DNA of 51,542 nt, from NCBI GenBank assembly GCA_023428065.1, contig JAEYZI010000013.1:1-51542 (forward strand). The letters run 5' to 3'. Position 1 is the first letter of the stretch; each line of letters opens with the position of its first letter. Made by a program: the position numbers and the translations under genes. The DNA comes from Actinomycetes bacterium. GTDB taxonomy: Bacteria; Actinomycetota; Actinomycetes; Actinomycetales; Microbacteriaceae. The notes beneath the pieces are model-generated. The model was not told where the DNA came from. It made no database searches and worked only from the letters and a program-made list of their open reading frames with translations. Positions 43,126 to 51,542 of the stretch are shown piece after piece.

Positions 43126-46100
43126 GTGAGCCGCGCACCCGTCACCGTCCCACCCCCTCGCCCGCACGCCCGCGCGCTCACGGCGGGAGTCGCCGCCTTC
43201 CTGGTGGCCGCGGCGGCCGTCGTCCTTCCGGCGGCACCGGCGCGCGCGGACACCGTCACGGTCGGCAACCGGAGCCAGCTGCTCGCCGCGTTCGCCTCGC
43301 CGTGCGGTGGCGCGACCGAGGCCGACCCGCGGGTCATCGTGGTCCAGAACTCCTTCGGGTTCACCCTGGACTCCGTCGCCTATGTCTCGTGCCACGTGCG
43401 TCTCGACCTCAACGGCCACACCCTCAGCAGCGGGACCATCGCGCTGCGCGACGGCACCTCGATGCACCTCATGAGCTCTCGACCGAACGGCAAACTCATC
43501 GCGGTAGCGGACTACCACGTCGATCCGAACCACCCGGGCATCCGGACCAGCGGCGCGAAGCTCACGATCGACGGCGTCTACGTGTCGGCCACGGGCGCGG
43601 ACCAGGGTGCCGGCATCGGCGGCGGCGGCGTCGTCGGCTACGGCGTCAGGACGGGGGAGTCCGGCGGCACCATCACCATCATCAACGGGGCGCAGGTCTA
43701 CGCGTCGAGCTACAACCGAGGAGCGGGCATCGGCGGCGGCTCCGCGCGAGCCGGCGGCCGCGGCACCGGGACCTCCGGCGACGACGGTGTCGGGCGAGGC
43801 GGCCCGGGGGCGAACCTCCTGATCTCCGGGGAGGGCACCTACGTCGAGGCCTGGAGCAGCCTCGGTGCCGGCATCGGCGGCGGTAACGGCGACGGCATCA
43901 ACTCGTCGGCGTCGGGGGGCCGCGGGGGGCTCGGAGGCAGCGTCACCATCACCGACGGCGCGCGGGTCAAGGCGACGTCGTATCGCGGCGCGGGCATCGG
44001 CGGCGGCACGGGCACCGGCTACGGGACGACCTACGGCGGGCGCGGCGGCACCGTCGTGATCGAGAACGCGACCGTGGATGCGGTGAGCGCTCGCGCGGCG
44101 GCGATCGGCGGGGGCGACTCCTCCGATGTCGGCGCCCATGGCGGGAGCCTCGAGGTGCGCGCCGGTGCCGTCGTCAGGGCGATCGCCGACGGTTCCGGAA
44201 GCGGATTCGGCACGGGCCGCTTCGGCGCCAACAACGACAGCGAGGACATGAGCCTCGTCGTGCACGAGGGCGGCTCGCTCGAGCTCTGGAGCACGAACGC
44301 CTCTGTGCTCATCCTCGGACGAGGCACGGCACGCATAGACGGCACCCTCACGGTGAACTCGACGCGGTTGAGCGTCACCGGCGGATCGTTCGAAGTGGGT
44401 CCGACGGGGCGCCTCGTCGGCGCGACGGCGGTCCTGGACGGGGCGGGGCGGATCGTCAATGACGGCGTCATCGTCGCCAAGACGGTGACGGTGGGCGTCT
44501 CCCGCAACAACTTCCTCCTGCGATTCCACCGGCCCGGCGGGGGGACCGAGGACCTGCGCATCTACGCACCGAGCGTCGTCGCCGCGGGGGCGGCGCTCCC
44601 CGCCCTCGCCAGTGGACGCGGCTGGAACTCGGCCGCGGACGGAAGCGGCGCATGGCTCGCGCGCAATGCGGCCATCGTGCCGGAGTTCATGTCGGAGTCC
44701 GCGTGGCTGGACAACACGGGTGCGACTCCCGTGCAGCTCTGGGAGGCCTCGGCTCCCGATGACCGGTACGTGCTGATGCTCGAGGCGCCGGAGAGCGTGA
44801 CCGCGAGGGTCGCGTTCCCGATCACGGCCACGCTCTGGGACCCCATCGAGGGTGCGGCGGTGTCGGCCTCGATCTCGTACCGCTATGGCGGATCCCCCCT
44901 CTATCCGTTGCGCGGTGAGTACGAGGTCACGCGCGCCGGCGACGGCGAGCTGACGGCATCGGCGGTCTACGCGGGGCGCCTCTACGAGGCGAGCCGGCCC
45001 CTCCGCGTCGAGCCGGGCCAGACGACCCGGGCGGTCCTCACCCCGGGCCAGGTCCTGGCCGAGGTCGGCGACACGGTCACGTTCACCGTCACGACGAGCG
45101 ACACCTGGGGGAACCCGACAGCCGTACCCGCCGAGCTGCACCTCGAGTCCGACTTCCCCGGCGACGAGGTCGACGGACTCGAGGTGACGTTCGCGGGCCC
45201 CGGCCTTCGATCGGTGTACGCTCGCCTGCCCGACCGGGGGCTCACGAGCACGTGGGTACAGGTGTTCGAGGTCTCGACACGCTACGACGTGCGTCTCTCC
45301 GTGGACGGCACCGTCACCGCGGGCGAGCCCTTCAAGGTGCGGGCCGCCCTGCTCGACCGCATGGAGGACGACGCGGAGGTCGCCGACCACCCCTCGCCGA
45401 CCATCACGATGAGCCGGACCGCGACCCGCGGGGACGGCGATGAGTGGAGCGTGACGCAGGCGGGGGCCCTCACGATCGACGCCGAGATCGAGTACCGCGG
45501 CCACACCTTCCGCACCGAGACGGAGATCCTCGTCGTGCCGGGGGAGCCCACCGTGCTCGAGCTCTCACCCGCTACCAGCGTCATCCACCGCCACGATGAG
45601 GTGACATTCACGATCTCGGGAGCGGACGCTCACGGGAACCCGGTCGACACGGGGGACGCCGAGCTGCACGACCTCACGGCCGGCACCCCCGGCACGACCG
45701 AGCGCACCCTCGGCTTTCATGAGTTCGGCGATGTGACGGTGCAGGCGACGCTCGGGGAGCTCACGGCGAACGCGACGCTCGCCGTGCGGCCGGACCCCGA
45801 CACGACCGTGCTCGAACTGGTCGACGGCCCCGGTTCCTCGGTCGCGGGCGACGCCATCCCCTTGCGCGTCGTCGTGCGCGACACCGCCACCACCGAGACC
45901 GACGCCGTGGACCCGACCGTTGTGATCTGGACCTCGACCTCGGGCTCGCTCCTCGACAGCGGCGACGAGACGGGCGTCGAGACGCGCGCCGGGACGCACA
46001 CCCAGACGGCGGCGACGACGTTCTGGGGGCTCGAGCTCGAGAGCTCGCGCACGTGGACCGTCGCCCCGGCGGCGGTGAGCACTCTCACCGTGACCCCGGC

Positions 46101-46599
46101 GCGCGTCGATACGCTCGACGGCCGCACCCACACCTTCGCGGTGACAGGCGCGGACGCCCACGGCAACGCGGCGTCGGCCTCCGGTGCGATTCTCACGACA
46201 TCGAACGGCGCCGACCGCGTCTCCGGCTCGAGCGTGACGTTCCGGGGCGCGGGTACGCGCCACGTCACGGTGACCCTCGGCGCGGTCACCGCGGTCGCCG
46301 AGGTGCGCGTCGCCGCACTCCCGCCGACGCCGGCCCCTGCCTCCGTCACACCGCCGGCGGGCCCGACAACGGCCCCTGGCGCGGGCGACGGCGAACCGGA
46401 CGACGGCGGCATCGCGGTCGGCGGGAGCCCGTCGCCCGACGACGCGGACTCGGTCGGCGGCGCTGCCGACGAGCGCGAGCCGGCGAGCGACGCGGATGTC
46501 GCGACCACGTGGTGGATCTGGGTGCTCGTCGCGCTCGCGACCGCGGGGCTCATCGCCGCGGGCGTGTGGGCGTTGCGGCGCCGCTCAGGTTCGATCTAG
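43126..46599 (+). CDS. Large surface protein with GAGIGGG repeats
   Basis: 1157 residues. Signal peptide ends near APARA-DT (about residue 42). Residues ~150-370 contain repeated GAGIGGG blocks (at least four exact GAGIGGG copies, plus AAAIGGG), spaced by ITI/VTITDGA strands, typical of a right-handed beta-helix. Later are several Ig-like domains marked by (S/A)D-x-W/H-GN motifs (SDTWGNP, ADAHGNP, ADAHGNA). The C-terminus has a Pro/Thr-rich spacer, one transmembrane helix (WWIWVLVALATAGLIAAGVW) and a short basic tail, so the protein is membrane-anchored; no LPXTG is seen. It may be an adhesin. GTG 43126 follows GAGGAGG; convergent with the LuxR gene, overlapping 15 nt. Confidence 0.85.
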   Translation: MSRAPVTVPPPRPHARALTAGVAAFLVAAAAVVLPAAPARADTVTVGNRSQLLAAFASPCGGATEADPRVIVVQNSFGFTLDSVAYVSCHVRLDLNGHTLSSGTIALRDGTSMHLMSSRPNGKLIAVADYHVDPNHPGIRTSGAKLTIDGVYVSATGADQGAGIGGGGVVGYGVRTGESGGTITIINGAQVYASSYNRGAGIGGGSARAGGRGTGTSGDDGVGRGGPGANLLISGEGTYVEAWSSLGAGIGGGNGDGINSSASGGRGGLGGSVTITDGARVKATSYRGAGIGGGTGTGYGTTYGGRGGTVVIENATVDAVSARAAAIGGGDSSDVGAHGGSLEVRAGAVVRAIADGSGSGFGTGRFGANNDSEDMSLVVHEGGSLELWSTNASVLILGRGTARIDGTLTVNSTRLSVTGGSFEVGPTGRLVGATAVLDGAGRIVNDGVIVAKTVTVGVSRNNFLLRFHRPGGGTEDLRIYAPSVVAAGAALPALASGRGWNSAADGSGAWLARNAAIVPEFMSESAWLDNTGATPVQLWEASAPDDRYVLMLEAPESVTARVAFPITATLWDPIEGAAVSASISYRYGGSPLYPLRGEYEVTRAGDGELTASAVYAGRLYEASRPLRVEPGQTTRAVLTPGQVLAEVGDTVTFTVTTSDTWGNPTAVPAELHLESDFPGDEVDGLEVTFAGPGLRSVYARLPDRGLTSTWVQVFEVSTRYDVRLSVDGTVTAGEPFKVRAALLDRMEDDAEVADHPSPTITMSRTATRGDGDEWSVTQAGALTIDAEIEYRGHTFRTETEILVVPGEPTVLELSPATSVIHRHDEVTFTISGADAHGNPVDTGDAELHDLTAGTPGTTERTLGFHEFGDVTVQATLGELTANATLAVRPDPDTTVLELVDGPGSSVAGDAIPLRVVVRDTATTETDAVDPTVVIWTSTSGSLLDSGDETGVETRAGTHTQTAATTFWGLELESSRTWTVAPAAVSTLTVTPARVDTLDGRTHTFAVTGADAHGNAASASGAILTTSNGADRVSGSSVTFRGAGTRHVTVTLGAVTAVAEVRVAALPPTPAPASVTPPAGPTTAPGAGDGEPDDGGIAVGGSPSPDDADSVGGAADEREPASDADVATTWWIWVLVALATAGLIAAGVWALRRRSGSI

Positions 46600-49068
46600 C
46601 CGACGCGCGGGGGGCCGCCGCGTGGCGCCGATCTTGCGGTAGAGCCGCGTGATGTGCCCCTCGACGGTGCGCGGCGAGAGGTGCAGCCGCGACGCGATGT
46701 CGACGTTCGAGAGCCCCGCCTCGATGAGCCGCAGCACCTCGGCCTCGCGCTCGGTGAGCGGCAGCGGCACGGCTGTCGCGACCTCCGGACCCGTCGTCGC
46801 GAGCAGCGGGTGCGCGGGCGGCGGCGAGGCGAGCGCGGCCGCGTAGCGGCGCGCGCGACGCTCGAGCGACTCGGGAGCCGAGCCGAGCGCGAGCGCCTGC
46901 CGCGCCGCTTCGGCGGCGAGCAGGAGCAGGCCCGCGCGGCGGAACTGCTCGGCCACCTCGACGAGTCGAACGGGGTCGCCCGCGACGAGCGCGCTCGCGT
47001 GAGCCACCCGGATGCGGTGCAGATTGCCGTCGAGCCGGTCGCCGAGGTCCGCGAGCGCGATCGCCGCATCCGTAGCGCCGAAGCGGGTGGCGGCGTGCAG
47101 CACTTCGGCCGCGAACCCGAGGTGCCCGCGGGAGAGGTGGGCCTCGGCCCGCTCGCGAGCGAGGCCCGACCCGTCCTCGCCGAGGCAGAACGCCGCGACG
47201 ACCTCGTGCGCGTCGCGGGCTCCCTGGGTCATGCGGCTCGCGCGTGCATCCATGCGGGCGAGCCGCGTCGCGAGCACTCCCGCGGTGTCGCGGTCGCCAA
47301 GGAGGGCGCTGCACTCGAGCAGCAGCGCGGTGAGCAGCGGGCCGATGCCGGAGGCGTCGGTGTGCTCGCTCGCGCCGAGCGCCGGGAGGGCGATACGACG
47401 AGCGCCCGCGACATCGCCGCACGCGAGCGTCCAGGTGGCCCGCGTGCACGCGAAGCCGACCACGTCCGGGCGGTAGCCGTCCTCGTGGCGGGCGTCGAAC
47501 TGGCGGGCGAGCGCGGGGTAGGCGGCGGGGCCGTCGCTCCCGAGCGCCGCCACGACGTAGGCGATCTGCGCCTCGCCGAGCACCTCCGGATGCGGTCTCG
47601 GCGAGAGCGACTGGCGCGCGAGCACCGGAACGGTGCGGCGGAGGGCCGCGTGCGGGCGCCCCTGGGCCACGAGTGCGATGTGACCGGCGAGGCGCGTGCG
47701 CGTGCGGAGCTCGGGGCGGGCGCCCCGGAAGTCCCCGCCGTGGCGTGCCGCAAGCTCCGCGGCTTCGTCGAGCCGCGCAGCGGTCACGAGCTGCAGGTAG
47801 GCGAGGGCGCCGAGGTCGGCCGCGGCGCGGGCGTCGGGCGCGGGGCATGCGCGCAATGCGGCGAGCGCGGCATCCGTGTCGCCGTCGAGGAAGCCGCGAA
47901 CCTCGGCGGTGGTCGCGGCGAGGTCGAGTCCCAGCGGCGAGTCGGCGGGGAGGAGCCCGACGAGTTCGGTCGCAGTCGCGAGATGCTCGGCGGCGCGGTC
48001 GGGGTCGGGTAGGCGGCGGGCCGCGTGCGCGGCGCGCAGGTGCAGCCACGCCACCTGGGTGGTGCCGAAGCCGCCCGTCGCGCGCATCGCGTCGCCGAGC
48101 GTGAGCGCGGCCTCGGCGAGGCGCAGCGCCCCCGCGCCGTCCCGCTGGTCGAGGGCGCGTTGGATCGCCTCCTCGACCGCGCGCGTGCGCACCGGCCGGT
48201 CGTGCTCGAACGCCCACAGCATCGCCTGCGGCGTGACGGGTCCGCGGTCGAGACTGCGACCGTGGATGCGCTCGGCGAGGGCGGTCGGCGCCGTACGGCG
48301 CACCGCCTCCGCGACGAGCGGCGAGCGGAACGCGACGCGGCCGCCCGCGACCTCCTCGACGACGCCGCCCGCGATGAGACGGTCGACGCCGCTGCGATCC
48401 GCCGGAATGCTCCAGGGTTCGGCGAGGGCGATCGTGTGCACGAGCGTCCGCTCCTCGTCCGGCAGTGCGCCGAGACGCGCGGAGACCTCCTCGCGCACGT
48501 CGTCCGTGTGCGGCGAGCCCTGAAGCACCCAGACGCCCTCGTGCCGCTCGAGTCGGCCCGCCGCCCGCAGCGCCTCGACTTCCCGCGCGAGCACGCCGGG
48601 CACAGAGCCCGCCGCGTGTGCGAGGGCCGCCGCGGACGCCGCCTCGACGGGGTCGCCGAGCCGCGCCTCCAGGAAGCCGTCGAGTTCGCCGAGTGACAGC
48701 GGGCCGACCGTGAAGACGTCGGGTGCGCGCGACACGGTCGCCCAGCGCGGGAGGGCGCGCAGCGCGGGGGCCGCGACGAGCACGAGACGGACGCCGGAGT
48801 CGGCGGGCGGGGGCGCGGCGGGAACGTCCTCCACGGCGGCGCACAACTGCACGGGAGACGAGAGGTCCCACGTCCCGCGCACCTGGGCGGGGGCGACCGG
48901 CAGACGAGGGGCGACGCCGCGCAGGAGCGTCGCCCGTGCTCCGTTACCGGGCGGGCCGACGAGCACGACGACCTTCGGCGCGGCGTCCCCCGCGTCGTTC
49001 AGCAGATACTCGGCGCGTGCGACGAGAGCCGCCTCGACGGCTCGCGACGCATACCGAGGCACCCCCAC
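46585..49068 (-). CDS. Large LuxR-family regulator with degenerate P-loop
   Basis: 827 residues. The C-terminal LuxR helix-turn-helix (LTEREAEVLRLIEAGLSNVD, IASRLHLSPRTVEGHITRLY) is clear, and the long middle is all-helical, TPR-like. The N-terminus resembles an AAA-type ATPase of LAL regulators, but the Walker A reads GPPGNGARATLL, lacking the Lys, so ATP binding is doubtful. GTG 49068 is 6 nt after TAGGGT (49080-49075): leaderless. It ends inside the 3' end of the surface-protein gene and may control it. Confidence 0.85.
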   Translation of the reverse strand: MGVPRYASRAVEAALVARAEYLLNDAGDAAPKVVVLVGPPGNGARATLLRGVAPRLPVAPAQVRGTWDLSSPVQLCAAVEDVPAAPPPADSGVRLVLVAAPALRALPRWATVSRAPDVFTVGPLSLGELDGFLEARLGDPVEAASAAALAHAAGSVPGVLAREVEALRAAGRLERHEGVWVLQGSPHTDDVREEVSARLGALPDEERTLVHTIALAEPWSIPADRSGVDRLIAGGVVEEVAGGRVAFRSPLVAEAVRRTAPTALAERIHGRSLDRGPVTPQAMLWAFEHDRPVRTRAVEEAIQRALDQRDGAGALRLAEAALTLGDAMRATGGFGTTQVAWLHLRAAHAARRLPDPDRAAEHLATATELVGLLPADSPLGLDLAATTAEVRGFLDGDTDAALAALRACPAPDARAAADLGALAYLQLVTAARLDEAAELAARHGGDFRGARPELRTRTRLAGHIALVAQGRPHAALRRTVPVLARQSLSPRPHPEVLGEAQIAYVVAALGSDGPAAYPALARQFDARHEDGYRPDVVGFACTRATWTLACGDVAGARRIALPALGASEHTDASGIGPLLTALLLECSALLGDRDTAGVLATRLARMDARASRMTQGARDAHEVVAAFCLGEDGSGLARERAEAHLSRGHLGFAAEVLHAATRFGATDAAIALADLGDRLDGNLHRIRVAHASALVAGDPVRLVEVAEQFRRAGLLLLAAEAARQALALGSAPESLERRARRYAAALASPPPAHPLLATTGPEVATAVPLPLTEREAEVLRLIEAGLSNVDIASRLHLSPRTVEGHITRLYRKIGATRRPPARRLDRT

Positions 49069-49149
49069 GCGGCGACCCTATCAACGGGGTGGCGCCGCCC
49101 CCGGGCGCACCCCCACCCGAGAGTCGGGCTACGCACCCCGCGTTCGACG

Positions 49150-50280
49150 TCAGGACGCGTAGGCCGAGACGAGGCGCACGGCCCCGCCGTCGACGCCCTT
49201 GGCCCCCTGCTCGAAGCCGTCGAGATCATGCGGTGCGGTCGATACACGCCCCGCCACCCAGGCGGGCAGGCCCGCGGCCTCGAGCGCCCGCACGACCGAG
49301 CTCGCGGCATCCGGCGCGACGACCGCGAAGAACCCCACGCCGAGGTTCCACGTCGACTCGGTCTCGCCGAGCGTCAGCCCGCCCCACGCCGCGAGCGTGC
49401 GGAAGACGGGATGCGGGCTCCACGTCGAGCGGTCGAGCTCGACCCACGCGCCCTTCGGCAGCACGCGCGCGAGGTTGGCCGCGATGCCGCCGCCCGTGAC
49501 GTGGCTGAGGGCGTGGATGGCGCCCGGAAGCTCGTCGATGACGCGCAGCAGGGGCGCCGTGTAGAGGCGGGTCGGCTCGAGCAGCACCTCGCCGACGACG
49601 CCGCCGAGCTCCTCGGAGGTGTCGGTGTAGGCGAGGCCCCGCTGGTCGAGGATGTGGCGCACGAGCGAGAAGCCGTTGCTGTGCAGCCCCGAGCTCTCGA
49701 TCGCCACCACGACGTCGCCGTGCTGCACGCGCTCCGGGCCGAGCACGGCATCCGCCTCGACCACGCCGACCGCGGCGCCCGCGATGTCGTAGTCGTCGGG
49801 GGCCATGAGGCCCGGATGCTCGGCCGTCTCGCCCCCCACGAGGGCCGTGCCGGTCGCCTCGCACGCGCGCGCGACGCCCGCGACGAGCGTCGCGATGCGC
49901 TCGGGGTGCACCTTGCCGGTCGCGATGTAGTCGGTCATGAAGAGCGGCTTCGCGCCGACCACGACGATGTCGTCGACGACCATCGCCACGAGGTCCTGGC
50001 CGATCGTGTCGTGCTTGTCGACCGCGAGCGCGAGCGCGATCTTGGTGCCGACGCCGTCGGTGCTCGTCGCGAGCAGGGGGCGCCGGTAGCCGGTGAGCGC
50101 GGATGCGTCGAAGAGCCCCGCAAACCCGCCCACGCCGCCGAGCACCTCCGGGCCGTGGGTGCGCGCGACGGAGGCCTTCATGAGCTCGACCGCGCGGTCG
50201 CCCGCGGCGGTGTCGACGCCCGCCGCCGCGTAGCTCGCGTCGCCGTGTGCGGAACCGGATGCGGGGGGCGCGCTCGTCAC
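49150..50280 (-). CDS. purM: Phosphoribosylformylglycinamidine cyclo-ligase (AIR synthetase)
   Basis: 376 residues; converts FGAM to AIR with ATP in purine synthesis. Family landmarks: YAAAGVDTAAGDRAV near the N-terminus, STDGVGTKIALA, DIVVVGAKPLFMTDYIATG, GGETAEHPGLM, and late HVTGGGIAANLARVLP. Length is normal. GTG 50280 is 6 nt after TACGCT (50292-50287), so the mRNA is probably leaderless; a longer in-frame start at 50613 would add non-family sequence. Divergent from purF. Confidence 0.96.
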   Translation of the reverse strand: MTSAPPASGSAHGDASYAAAGVDTAAGDRAVELMKASVARTHGPEVLGGVGGFAGLFDASALTGYRRPLLATSTDGVGTKIALALAVDKHDTIGQDLVAMVVDDIVVVGAKPLFMTDYIATGKVHPERIATLVAGVARACEATGTALVGGETAEHPGLMAPDDYDIAGAAVGVVEADAVLGPERVQHGDVVVAIESSGLHSNGFSLVRHILDQRGLAYTDTSEELGGVVGEVLLEPTRLYTAPLLRVIDELPGAIHALSHVTGGGIAANLARVLPKGAWVELDRSTWSPHPVFRTLAAWGGLTLGETESTWNLGVGFFAVVAPDAASSVVRALEAAGLPAWVAGRVSTAPHDLDGFEQGAKGVDGGAVRLVSAYAS

Positions 50281-50416
50281 CCGCCCAGCGTACCCGGGCG
50301 ACCCGCGACGCCCCGACGGGATCCGCAGGAGGCCCAGCCGGTATCCGGGTGCGTGTGGGAGGATGGGGCGTACCTCATCCGGTGCGCGCCCCCGAACCCC
50401 AGGAGCAGCCCGCAGC

Positions 50417-51542
50417 ATGTGCGGCATCGTCGGCATCGTCTCATCGAGCCCCGTCAACCAGCAGGTGTACGACAGCCTGTCCCTCCTCCAGCACCGCGGC
50501 CAGGATTCGACCGGTATCGCCACCGCAGACGGCTCGATCATCCACATGTTCAAGGCCAAGGGCCAGGTGCGCGAGGCGTACCGCACGCGCGACATGCGCA
50601 CCCTCCTCGGCACGATGGGCCTCGGGCATGTGCGCTACGCGACGCGCGGGGACGCGGCGAAGGAGCAGGAGGCGCAGCCCTTCTACGTGAACGCGCCCTA
50701 CGGCATCGTGCTCGTGCACAACGGCAACCTCACCAACACGCGCGAGCTCACCGAGGAGCTCTTCCACACCGACCGCCGCCACCTCAACACCAACTCCGAC
50801 ACCGAGCTGCTCGTCAACGTGCTCGCGAACGAGCTGCAGGCGCAGATGCGCGGCACCGAGCTCGACCCCGACCAGGTGTTCGACGCGATCGAGACGCTGC
50901 ACGAGCGCGTCGAGGGCTCCTACGCCGCGATCGCGCTCATCGCGGGCCACGGCCTGCTCGCCTTCCGCGACCCGTTCGGCATCCGCCCCCTCATCCTCGG
51001 TCGGCGCAGCGCGGGGCTCGTGGGCGAGGAGTGGATCGTGGCGTCCGAGTCGCTCGTGCTCGAGCACGGCGGCTACGAGGTCGTGCGGGATGTCGCGCCC
51101 GGCGAGGCCGTGTTCATCACCCGGTCGGGCGAGCTCTACGCGCGCCAGTGCGCGAAGAACCCGCGCCTCATCCCGTGCTCGTTCGAGTACGTCTACCTCG
51201 CGCGCCCCGACTCGATCATGAACGGCATCTCGGTCTACGAGGCCCGCCTGCGCCTCGGCGAGCGTCTCGCCGACACGATCGCCAAGTACACGCCCTCCGG
51301 CGCGATCGACGTCGTCATGCCGATCCCCGACTCCTCGCGCCCCGCCGCCATGCAGGTCGCGCGCAAGCTCGGCATCGAGTACCGCGAGGGGTTCTACAAG
51401 AACCGCTACGTCGGGCGCACCTTCATCATGCCGGGGCAGGAGCAGCGCACGAAGAGCGTCAAGCAGAAGCTCAACGCCATGTCGAGCGAGTTCCGCGGCA
51501 AGAACGTGCTCATCGTCGACGACTCGATCGTGCGCGGCACGA
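50417..51542 (+). CDS. purF: Amidophosphoribosyltransferase (5' part)
   Basis: First committed enzyme of purine synthesis: transfers the glutamine amide to PRPP. The window contains 375 codons and cuts the gene at its 3' end. The sequence opens MCGIVGIVSSS, so Cys2 becomes the N-terminal nucleophile after Met removal, and no propeptide is present. The glutaminase domain fills residues 2-~250 (LLQHRGQDSTGIA, VRYATRGD, NSDTELL), followed by the phosphoribosyltransferase domain with PRPP motif VLIVDDSIVRGT at the window edge. IPCSFEYVYLARPDS contains a Cys conserved in [4Fe-4S] forms. AGGAG lies 12 nt before ATG 50417. Confidence 0.96.
   Translation, partial: MCGIVGIVSSSPVNQQVYDSLSLLQHRGQDSTGIATADGSIIHMFKAKGQVREAYRTRDMRTLLGTMGLGHVRYATRGDAAKEQEAQPFYVNAPYGIVLVHNGNLTNTRELTEELFHTDRRHLNTNSDTELLVNVLANELQAQMRGTELDPDQVFDAIETLHERVEGSYAAIALIAGHGLLAFRDPFGIRPLILGRRSAGLVGEEWIVASESLVLEHGGYEVVRDVAPGEAVFITRSGELYARQCAKNPRLIPCSFEYVYLARPDSIMNGISVYEARLRLGERLADTIAKYTPSGAIDVVMPIPDSSRPAAMQVARKLGIEYREGFYKNRYVGRTFIMPGQEQRTKSVKQKLNAMSSEFRGKNVLIVDDSIVRGT

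Overview
The window is high-GC DNA (roughly 70% G+C by eye) from an actinobacterium. The best guess is the Microbacteriaceae. This rests on the gene content (DUF3073 protein, MocR-YczE pair, NfeD-like protein plus flotillin, purM/purF), on the strong GCC/GTC/CTC codon bias, and on the many apparently leaderless start codons that sit 6-8 nt after a TANNNT -10 box. No rRNA gene, CRISPR array or insertion sequence was seen.

Layout. 1-3335: an intact tRNA-Phe whose 3' part (46 bp) is repeated exactly 3.2 kb downstream. Between the repeats lies a more AT-rich mini-island with three leftward genes (AIPR-like protein, small Gly/Tyr-rich protein, HNH nuclease) and a structured leader, but no integrase. 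3408-13343: mostly housekeeping genes (CorA transporter, Rieske-FAD oxidoreductase, acyl-CoA oxidase-like enzyme, YpfJ-type metalloprotease, PlsC acyltransferase, NfeD-like/flotillin pair), interrupted by a low-GC scar of two hypothetical genes at 6.6-7.4 kb. 13484-19291: polyamine-type ABC uptake operon potADBC followed by a YtcJ-like amidohydrolase. 19312-28000: RecQ, a very large secreted nuclease/5'-nucleotidase, an unusual nine-copy inverted repeat array, and a DEAD-box RNA helicase with a ten-unit charged repeat tail. 28272-35547: lipoprotein esterase, RND efflux pump, MocR regulator divergent from yczE, a tiny coupled membrane protein, and a TipA-like MerR regulator. 35626-39371: DUF4097-PadR operon, a membrane-anchored protein, an alpha/beta hydrolase and a GntR regulator. 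39404-51542: KimA-like APC transporter, flavin monooxygenase, DUF3073 protein, a 1157-residue surface protein with GAGIGGG repeats, a large LuxR regulator with a degenerate P-loop, purM, and the start of purF (cut by the window end).

How the genes work together. Several local circuits are readable from DNA signals. MocR has a leaderless promoter overlapped by a 25-bp near-palindrome shared with divergent yczE. The TipA-like gene has a classical MerR promoter with a 19-bp spacer and a palindrome inside it. An ACGCGATATAT motif occurs twice before DUF4097-padR and once in the hydrolase/GntR divergent region. The AIPR-like gene of the mini-island follows a leader with a competing stem, an intrinsic terminator and a Shine-Dalgarno hairpin.

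The two best candidates for something undescribed are the integrase-less tRNA-Phe mini-island with its riboregulated AIPR/HNH cassette, and the inverted array of a GTTGTGCAGGAG repeat after the RNA helicase gene. All functional assignments come from reading the sequence only; no database search was run.
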